A DNA stretch of 11,044 nucleotides. Source: Limousia pullorum (GTDB lineage: Bacteria; Bacillota; Clostridia; Oscillospirales; Acutalibacteraceae). The notes below the pieces were generated by a model. The model worked only from the letters and a program-made list of their open reading frames with translations. It was not told the DNA's origin and searched no databases. A program made the translations under genes and the position numbers. Each line of letters begins with the position of its first letter. The first letter of the stretch is position 1. Below are positions 6,359 to 11,044 of this stretch, piece by piece. The stretch covers positions 1 through 11,044 of the forward strand of contig DVNG01000117.1 of assembly GCA_018714545.1 (NCBI GenBank). The letters are read 5' to 3'.

Positions 6359-7057
6359 TCAATATCCGTACCTGTAATACTTTCCGCTCTTTGTGTACTT
6401 CTCATCCTGAAGTGAACATCCGACTTTTATAAATCCGATAACCTTTGAATGAGCCAGGTTTATATTCTGAACAAGGTTTTCGATATCCCTGTGTGTTGTA
6501 GAATTTTCTCTTACAACAGCTACAAATCCAAGAATATGCTGATTTAAAAGCAAGGCATCAGCCACAACTCCTACAGGAGGTGTATCGAAAATAACATAGT
6601 CGTAACTATCCTTTACCTTCTCAACAAAACGTGTCATCTCTTCTGAACCCAAAAGCTCTGAAGGATTAGGAGGTATTGTACCGCAGGTGATTACATCCAG
6701 ATTAGGAAGAACATCCTCTGCTATAATATCCTCATAACCTGCAAGCCCTGAAAGATAATCTGTAAGTCCCTGTCTTTTCTCAATATTCAAAAGGTTTGCA
6801 ACGTTAGGACGTCTTAAGTCAGCGTCGATAAGGATAACCTTTTTATCCATCTTTGAAAATGAAATAGCAAGGTTTGTAGTCGCTGTACTTTTACCCTCTC
6901 CCTTTGACCAGCTTGTAACTGCAAAGCAGTTGCTGCGTCCGGCAGAAAGAGTAAATACAATGTTTGTTCTGGCAAGCTTGTAGCCTTCTACGATAGCAAA
7001 TTTTCCGTTTTCAATGCCAATAGAACCGTAAGCTTTTCCCTGTTTGTTTTTGCTCAT
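6359..7057 (-). CDS. CpsD/CapB-type bacterial tyrosine kinase (BY-kinase)
   Basis: The 232-residue cytoplasmic protein is the catalytic half of a split BY-kinase. It shows the Walker A motif KGEGKST at 52-58, the Walker A' motif ILIDADLRRP at 75-84, and Walker B VIFDTPP at 155-161. The tail carries a tyrosine cluster (Tyr221, 227, 228, 230, 232), the sites these enzymes autophosphorylate in trans. In the family, the kinase is activated by the cytoplasmic tail of the neighbouring Wzz-like membrane protein, and cycles of phosphorylation control polysaccharide synthesis and export. The start overlaps the adaptor's stop as ATGA, with an AGGGGG site upstream, so the two are made together. No cognate CpsB-type phosphatase gene adjoins it. 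The N-terminus (EGYKLARTNI at 24-33) is the usual lead-in helix of the family. Confidence 0.95.
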   Translation of the reverse strand: MSKNKQGKAYGSIGIENGKFAIVEGYKLARTNIVFTLSAGRSNCFAVTSWSKGEGKSTATTNLAISFSKMDKKVILIDADLRRPNVANLLNIEKRQGLTDYLSGLAGYEDIIAEDVLPNLDVITCGTIPPNPSELLGSEEMTRFVEKVKDSYDYVIFDTPPVGVVADALLLNQHILGFVAVVRENSTTHRDIENLVQNINLAHSKVIGFIKVGCSLQDEKYTKSGKYYRYGY

Positions 7058-7746
7058 CGTTTATTCCCCCTGCCTTCAGATGATGTAAAGTCAATAATCT
7101 CGGCAAATACCGGAATATTGTAAATCTTATAAAGGTCATCGTCCTTTTTGATTGTATTGTCGGAAATTTCAATAAGAAATGCAATTACAAATGCAACTAC
7201 TAAACCGCCTACGATACCAAAAAGTCCGTTTTTAACAACATTTGGAGATGATGGCTTTGTAGGAGCTTCTGCATTGGAAATTGTTGTTACATTACCTGCC
7301 TTGAACACCTCAAGATAAACGTCATATGCCATATCTGCAATTTTATTTGCTGTATCTGCTGCAACCTGAGGATTATCGGATGTGATTGTAATTTTCAAAA
7401 AGTTTGATTCATCCATACTTGAAACACTCATTTTTGAAGAACCCAAAACAGCTCTCATATCAGGGTCGGCAGCAAAAAGTATTGAGCAGTTTTTTGCAAG
7501 TGTTGCAGAAGCCTGAAGGTCACTGCTGTAAACTCTGTATTCATCGGTTGATGCTTCGTCACCATTATTGTTTACAACCTCATAGTTTTGTATGAGAATT
7601 AAAGAAGAAGCGGTATATTGCGGAGTTACCAATAAAAATGAATATGAAAGCGCCAATATACAACCGATTATCGGAAGTATAATAACCATCTTCAAGTGCT
7701 TTTTCAACATATTTAAAAAGTCCATCAACGAAAATTCTTTTTTCAT
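7054..7746 (-). CDS. Wzz/CpsC-type polysaccharide chain-length determinant, kinase adaptor
   Basis: This 230-residue membrane protein has the Wzz layout: a short cytoplasmic N-terminus (MKKEFSLMDFLNMLKKHLK), a first membrane helix at about 20-40, an extracellular domain of about 130 residues, a proline-rich stretch APTKPSSPN at 161-169, and a second membrane helix at about 174-194. The last 36 residues lie in the cytoplasm, where related CpsC/CapA proteins activate the tyrosine kinase. It sets chain length or export of a surface polysaccharide. The open frame begins 11 codons earlier, but the ATG at 7746 has an AAGGAGA site 7 bases upstream and begins at the expected N-terminus. It is co-transcribed with the kinase. 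No polysaccharide polymerase or transferase is in the window, so the product controlled is unknown. Confidence 0.93.
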   Translation of the reverse strand: MKKEFSLMDFLNMLKKHLKMVIILPIIGCILALSYSFLLVTPQYTASSLILIQNYEVVNNNGDEASTDEYRVYSSDLQASATLAKNCSILFAADPDMRAVLGSSKMSVSSMDESNFLKITITSDNPQVAADTANKIADMAYDVYLEVFKAGNVTTISNAEAPTKPSSPNVVKNGLFGIVGGLVVAFVIAFLIEISDNTIKKDDDLYKIYNIPVFAEIIDFTSSEGRGNKR

Positions 7747-7793
7747 AATACATCTCCTTGCGTTATTTAGAAAGCACATTTATCAACATGAAT

Positions 7794-7822
7794 ATTATAA
7801 TGTAGCTATAAGATTTTTTAAT
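7794..7822 (-). promoter_or_regulatory. Possible promoter for the Wzz/kinase operon
   Basis: A consensus TATAAT lies at 7799-7794 on the minus strand, but the hexamer 17 bases upstream (ATTAAA, 7822-7817) is a poor -35 box. That hexamer lies inside a long inverted repeat. A weak -35 box under a dyad is typical of promoters that need or are blocked by a regulator; this is inference. Confidence 0.45.
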
Positions 7823-7845
7823 TACATAAAAGAATTAAAAAATCT
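7811..7845. repeat. Perfect 13-base inverted repeat upstream of the Wzz/kinase operon
   Basis: AGATTTTTTAATT (7811-7823) is repeated exactly in inverse at 7833-7845 around a 9-base spacer. One arm overlaps the position of the -35 box of the proposed promoter. It could be an operator for a dimeric regulator. Its stem is almost entirely A/T, so as an RNA hairpin it would be weak. Confidence 0.55.
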
Positions 7846-7926
7846 ATTCAAAGTCTTTCTATACTTTGCATTAAATCAATAGTTTCTTACCTTGTTTCTT
7901 TAGCAACATTACATTACAGAGCAACA

Positions 7927-7958
7927 GAAAAGGAGACAAGATTACCTGTCTCCTTTTC
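7927..7958 (-). terminator. Rho-independent terminator of the oadG-oadB operon
   Basis: A perfect 12-base-pair stem (7927-7938 with 7947-7958) with an 8-base loop lies 75 bases after the oadB stop. On the minus strand it is followed by a T-rich tail (TTTTC within the end of the stem and beyond). Confidence 0.85.
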
Positions 7959-8033
7959 AAAAAATTGATTTTTGTAAAAATTTGTCTTAAAAGTGTTTCT
8001 TACTTTTCGGTAAAAAGCCCATAACAACCGAAA

Positions 8034-9275
8034 TTATTGCAATACACTAAGAAGAACACCGGCTGCAACTGCTGAGCCTATAACGCCGGCAACATTTGGT
8101 CCCATAGCGTGCATGAGAAGGAAGTTTGAAGGATTTTCTTCCTGTCCAACCTTCTGTGATACACGGGCTGCCATCGGAACAGCTGAAACACCGGCTGAAC
8201 CGATAAGAGGATTTACCTTTCCTCCGGTAAGTTTGTACATAATCTTTCCGAAGAGAACGCCGCCTGCTGTACCCATGCAGAATGCAAGCAATCCGAGAAC
8301 AACAATTCCCAGAGTCTGAGCTGTGAGGAATACCTCACCTGTAGCTGTTGCACCAACAGTAACGCCCAGGAAGATTGTGATTATGTTCATAAGCTCGTTC
8401 TGAGCTGCTTTGCAGATTCTGTCAACAACTCCGCTTTCCTTGAAGATATTACCAAGCATGAGCATACCAACAAGAGGAGCTGCACTTGGAAGGAACAAAG
8501 CAACAACGATGATTACAACAATTGGGAAGATAATCTTTTCCAGCTTTGAAACTGTACGGAGCTGTGTCATCTTTACAGCTCTTTCCTTCTTTGTTGTCAA
8601 AGCTTTCATAATCGGAGGCTGAATAATCGGAACCAATGCCATGTAGGAATATGCTGCAACAGCGATAGGTCCCAAAAGGTGTGATGCAAGACGTGTGGCA
8701 ACATAAATCGCTGTAGGACCGTCCGCACCGCCTATGATTGCGATAGCGCCTGCTTCCTTGCTTGTAAATCCAAGGAAAATTGCGCCGATAAATGTGATAA
8801 AAATACCAAGCTGAGCAGCAGCTCCGAGAATAAAGCTCTTTGGATTAGCGATAAGAGGACCGAAGTCTGTCATAGCGCCGATACCCAAGAAGATAAGCGG
8901 AGGATAAATACCAAGCTTAACGCCCTGATAGAGGTAGTACAAAAGTCCGCCGTATTCAGGAACATTGTAATATTCAACACCGTTTAAAACAGTTATTGCA
9001 TAGCTTCCCGCTTGTCCTCCGTGTTCAGCCATGTATTCTGTTACAGGCTGGAGAGTTGTTGTAGGAGCAGCCATAATGCTCGGATAAAGGTTTACAAGAA
9101 GCATACCGAATGCTATCGGCAGCAAAAGCAAAGGCTCATACTGCTTTTTGATTGCCAGATAAATGAGGACAATAGCCACAAGTATCATAACGTAATTCTG
9201 CCATCCGAGAACCATCAGGCCAGAATCATGAAAAAGACCCACAATAGAGTCAACAAAACCGTTTATTATTTCCAT
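8034..9275 (-). CDS. oadB: Sodium-translocating decarboxylase, beta subunit (OadB/GcdB/MmdB family)
   Basis: The 413-residue integral membrane protein is the sodium channel subunit of biotin-dependent decarboxylase pumps. It takes carboxybiotin from the carrier, decarboxylates it, and moves sodium outward. The visible hallmarks are TDFGPLIANP at 136-145, the invariant IGGADGPTAIY at 181-191 (Asp185 corresponds to the essential Asp of Klebsiella OadB), GSAGVSAVPMAAR at 359-371, and MGPNVAGVIGSA at 391-402, with about ten hydrophobic helices. The substrate (oxaloacetate, methylmalonyl-CoA or glutaconyl-CoA) is decided by the alpha subunit, which is absent, so the symbol is generic. A TTG at 9284 is possible, but the ATG at 9275 has a better spacing from AAAGGAA. 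It lies 42 bases after oadG, in the same operon. Confidence 0.95.
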   Translation of the reverse strand: MEIINGFVDSIVGLFHDSGLMVLGWQNYVMILVAIVLIYLAIKKQYEPLLLLPIAFGMLLVNLYPSIMAAPTTTLQPVTEYMAEHGGQAGSYAITVLNGVEYYNVPEYGGLLYYLYQGVKLGIYPPLIFLGIGAMTDFGPLIANPKSFILGAAAQLGIFITFIGAIFLGFTSKEAGAIAIIGGADGPTAIYVATRLASHLLGPIAVAAYSYMALVPIIQPPIMKALTTKKERAVKMTQLRTVSKLEKIIFPIVVIIVVALFLPSAAPLVGMLMLGNIFKESGVVDRICKAAQNELMNIITIFLGVTVGATATGEVFLTAQTLGIVVLGLLAFCMGTAGGVLFGKIMYKLTGGKVNPLIGSAGVSAVPMAARVSQKVGQEENPSNFLLMHAMGPNVAGVIGSAVAAGVLLSVLQ

Positions 9276-9317
9276 AAAACGCAAATTCCTTTCCGATAAA
9301 ATTTAAACCCGAACAAA

Positions 9318-9704
9318 TTAGAATGGTCTTGTGTTATCCAAGATACCTGCCTTGCTCCATGCAGAGCGGCTGTTGTCGGATTTTTTGATGCTTTTGATTC
9401 TTGCTTTACCGGAAGAGCCGTACATAGCATCTACGGCAGCGGCGATAACAGCAACAATCTCATCGGAAATTCCGCTTTCGGCAGTTTCGGTCACCTGCAC
9501 CGGTTTCTGCTGCACAGGAGCCACTGGTTTTGCCGAAGCAGTTTCTTTTTGGGCTTTTTTCTCTTTAACCATGTTCTCGAACTTTGTGACGATAATACCG
9601 CAACCCTTGATTATACCTATGAGTATAAACAATACGGCAAAAACAACCACCAAACCCGTGAGCAATACGGTCAGAGAGGTAATCAGTTTTTCAGTAATAT
9701 CCAT
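9318..9704 (-). CDS. oadG: OadG-type gamma/delta subunit of a sodium-pumping decarboxylase
   Basis: This 128-residue protein has the layout of OadG: a single membrane helix at about 8-33, a basic stretch (KFENMVKEKKAQK), an Ala/Pro/Gln linker at about 57-72, and a conserved C-terminal segment (DEIVAVIAAAVDAM at 81-94) ending RSAWSKAGILDNTRPF. Gamma/delta subunits hold the alpha subunit to the membrane beta subunit. The C-terminal part with its Trp and Arg near the end is typical of the longer clostridial versions. The ATG at 9704 has a strong GGGGGT site 6 bases upstream. It is first in a two-gene operon with oadB. The substrate is undecided. Confidence 0.88.
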   Translation of the reverse strand: MDITEKLITSLTVLLTGLVVVFAVLFILIGIIKGCGIIVTKFENMVKEKKAQKETASAKPVAPVQQKPVQVTETAESGISDEIVAVIAAAVDAMYGSSGKARIKSIKKSDNSRSAWSKAGILDNTRPF

Positions 9705-9740
9705 AATTTTACCCCCGTAAATAATTCAGCATACAAATTT

Positions 9741-9769
9741 ATTATACTATAGCAGTATTTTTTTTTCAA
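9741..9769 (-). promoter_or_regulatory. SigA-type promoter for oadG-oadB
   Basis: On the minus strand TTGAAA (9769-9764) and TATAAT (9746-9741) are 17 bases apart. Transcription would start near 9735, about 31 bases before the oadG ATG. The run of nine A residues starting in the -35 box makes spacing sensitive to slippage. Confidence 0.75.
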
Positions 9770-9852
9770 TAACTAAATACGACTTTCTGTTTTTCTGTCA
9801 AATTGACCAATTTTTACAGTTTATACCATTCTATGACTGTGTTTTTGTATAT

Positions 9853-9900
9853 AAAAAGGCACTCTTGCTTTTTTAACTTTAAAAAAAGACAAAAGTGCCT
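9853..9900 (-). terminator. Rho-independent terminator of spoIVA
   Basis: Minus-strand RNA folds into a long imperfect stem (9900-9857): AGGCACU pairs with AGUGCCU, then a U-G pair, UUG with CAA, a one-base bulge, and CUUUUUU with AAAAAAG. A T-run (9857-9853) follows. It begins 30 bases after the spoIVA stop. Confidence 0.87.
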
Positions 9901-9929
9901 GAAAACAAATTAAATATATTGGTTCTAAG

Positions 9930-11044
9930 TTACAATATTATACACAGAAGTCCGTTGCAGCCGTCGTTTATTATCTTCTCTATAGTCTGGGCAACTTTCA
10001 TTCTTGCGTCCTCCGGCATTCGGTAAAGCTTGTTGTGCAAGCCCTCGTTTACAAGCTCGTGGACGGATTTTCCGAATATATTAGACTCCCAGATTTTAAC
10101 CGGATTTTCTTCAAACTCCTTGAGCATATAGGAAACAAGCTCCTCCGACTGCTGTTCTGAGCCAACTATTGGGGTTACCTCTGCGTTTGTATGAATTTTC
10201 ATCATGTGAATGGACGGTGCTGAGGCTTTCAGCCTTATACCGTATTTTCCGCTTTGCTTTATAATCTGAGGTTCTTCCAGAGTCAGCTCCTCCATCGTTG
10301 GCATAACTATACCATAACCGGTATCCTGAACCTGCTTATATGCCTGAGCGATTTTATCAAATTCCCTTTGCTTTGCGCAAAGCTTGCAGACACAGTCAAG
10401 CAATGATTTTTCATCTGGGATATCCATTCCCGTTTTCTCGGACATAGTTTTAAAGAACAGTCCGCTGTCTATGGTAATATTTATTGAGCCTCTGCCTATA
10501 CCCAAATCCAGTGATGATATGTTCGTATTGGTAATAAGGGGATTTTTCTCCATCTCAGCGGCGGCATACTGTATTTCTCTTATTTTTGTTATTTTTTCCG
10601 CAGTGGTTTTAATTGTGGTGAAAATATCTCTCTTGTACTGGTTGTCGCTTTCAAGGGCTACCATCCAGCCCGGTATGTTTACCTTTATTTCCTTTATCGG
10701 GAATTCAAAAAGCACCTGAACAAGAATTCTCTTTATCTCATTTTCGTCAAGGTCAACACAGCTTACGGGAATTACCGGAACCTGATGCTTGCGGCTAAGC
10801 TCCTCTGCCAGCGCCACGGTGCTTTTTGCCTTTGGCTCTACAGAGTTTAAAAGGATAATAAAAGGTTTATTTATCTCTTTTAATTCATTTATAACCCTTG
10901 TTTCACTTTCCACATAATCGCTTCTGGGTATATCGCTGATACTTCCGTCTGTTGTAATAACAAGGCCTATTGTGCTGTGGTCTGTGATAACCTTTCTTGT
11001 TCCCACTTCTGCCGCTGTGTTAAATGGTATTTCCTCATCGTACC
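9930..11044 (-). CDS. spoIVA: Stage IV sporulation protein A, N-terminus cut by window edge
   Basis: SpoIVA is the ATPase that polymerises on the forespore outer membrane and forms the basement layer of the spore coat, anchored by SpoVM. The 370 visible residues run from the edge (YDEEIPFNTAAEVGTRK) to the family's ending CNGLLCIIL. The region around DHSTIG and TTDGS (visible residues 21-34) is part of the TRAFAC-type nucleotide-binding domain; the Walker A loop and roughly the first 120 residues lie outside the window. The frame is open through the edge, so a GTG within it at 11006 is not the start. The remainder is the middle and C-terminal domains needed for polymerisation and SpoVM binding. 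Expression under the mother-cell factor SigE is known for the family; the promoter is not in view. Confidence 0.96.
   Translation of the reverse strand, partial: YDEEIPFNTAAEVGTRKVITDHSTIGLVITTDGSISDIPRSDYVESETRVINELKEINKPFIILLNSVEPKAKSTVALAEELSRKHQVPVIPVSCVDLDENEIKRILVQVLFEFPIKEIKVNIPGWMVALESDNQYKRDIFTTIKTTAEKITKIREIQYAAAEMEKNPLITNTNISSLDLGIGRGSINITIDSGLFFKTMSEKTGMDIPDEKSLLDCVCKLCAKQREFDKIAQAYKQVQDTGYGIVMPTMEELTLEEPQIIKQSGKYGIRLKASAPSIHMMKIHTNAEVTPIVGSEQQSEELVSYMLKEFEENPVKIWESNIFGKSVHELVNEGLHNKLYRMPEDARMKVAQTIEKIINDGCNGLLCIIL

Noticed and set aside
7747..7779. N-terminal extension of the Wzz-like protein by 11 residues
   Set aside because: It would include the AAGGAGA site that serves the ATG at 7746; family proteins begin with the short cytoplasmic segment seen from 7746.
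7592..7882. 96-residue open frame on the plus strand across the Wzz gene start and its upstream region
   Set aside because: It is antisense to the Wzz start and promoter, has A/T-driven composition and no ribosome site or homology I recognise.
9331..9752. Plus-strand open frames opposite oadG
   Set aside because: Antisense to a recognised gene; composition mirrors the alanine-rich linker.
10969..11006. GTG at 11006 as the spoIVA start
   Set aside because: The frame stays open to the window edge and the upstream residues (YDEEIPFNTAAE) match SpoIVA, so the true start is outside.
1..11044. CRISPR array, tRNA, rRNA, insertion sequence or phage remnant
   Set aside because: No regularly spaced direct repeats, no cloverleaf, no transposase or integrase frame, and base composition is even across the genes.

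Overview
The window looks like an ordinary chromosomal segment of an anaerobic, endospore-forming Firmicute, most likely class Clostridia. The evidence is the 3' part of spoIVA, a beta/gamma pair of a sodium-pumping decarboxylase, A/T-rich intergenic DNA with near-consensus SigA promoters, strong GGAGG-type ribosome binding sites, and a DUF5685 / J-domain gene pair of a kind I associate with Clostridia. I see no rRNA, tRNA, CRISPR array, insertion sequence or phage gene. Genus cannot be fixed from the sequence alone.

Layout from left to right. All genes are on the minus strand except one. Positions 1-608 hold a J-domain/TPR-like protein whose C-terminus runs off the left edge. Overlapping it by 20 bases is a cysteine-rich DUF5685 gene (589-1467, GTG start). 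A divergent promoter region (about 1507-1599) separates that pair from the only plus-strand gene, a HAD-IB phosphatase (1633-2190). A hairpin terminator at 2204-2233 lies between the phosphatase and the convergent secDF operon (secD 4597 to 3197, secF 3207 to 2251), which has its own SigA promoter and a short structured leader. Next is a monocistronic PLP-dependent aminotransferase of the alternative aspartate aminotransferase family (6126 to 4843). Then comes a two-gene operon for a Wzz/CpsC-type chain-length adaptor and a CpsD-type tyrosine kinase (7746 to 6359), then an oadG-oadB operon (9704 to 8034), and finally spoIVA (right edge to 9930).

How the genes work together. SecD and SecF form the membrane complex that assists SecYEG export. 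The Wzz-like protein and the kinase form one split BY-kinase that controls extracellular polysaccharide length or export; its polymerase and glycosyltransferases are not here. OadG and OadB are the membrane part of a biotin-dependent decarboxylase sodium pump, and its alpha and biotin-carrier subunits are also not here. SpoIVA is the ATPase that builds the base of the spore coat. These are separate transcription units with their own promoters and terminators; no single pathway links the window.

I did not find a clear new multi-gene system. The most interesting unit is the DUF5685 / J-domain pair. The DUF5685 protein carries two aspartate-rich motifs that resemble those of isoprenoid synthases, plus paired cysteines, and is translationally overlapped with a co-chaperone-like protein that has a cysteine-rich tail. 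The other points worth checking are a perfect 13-base inverted repeat over the polysaccharide-kinase promoter and a structured leader before secD.
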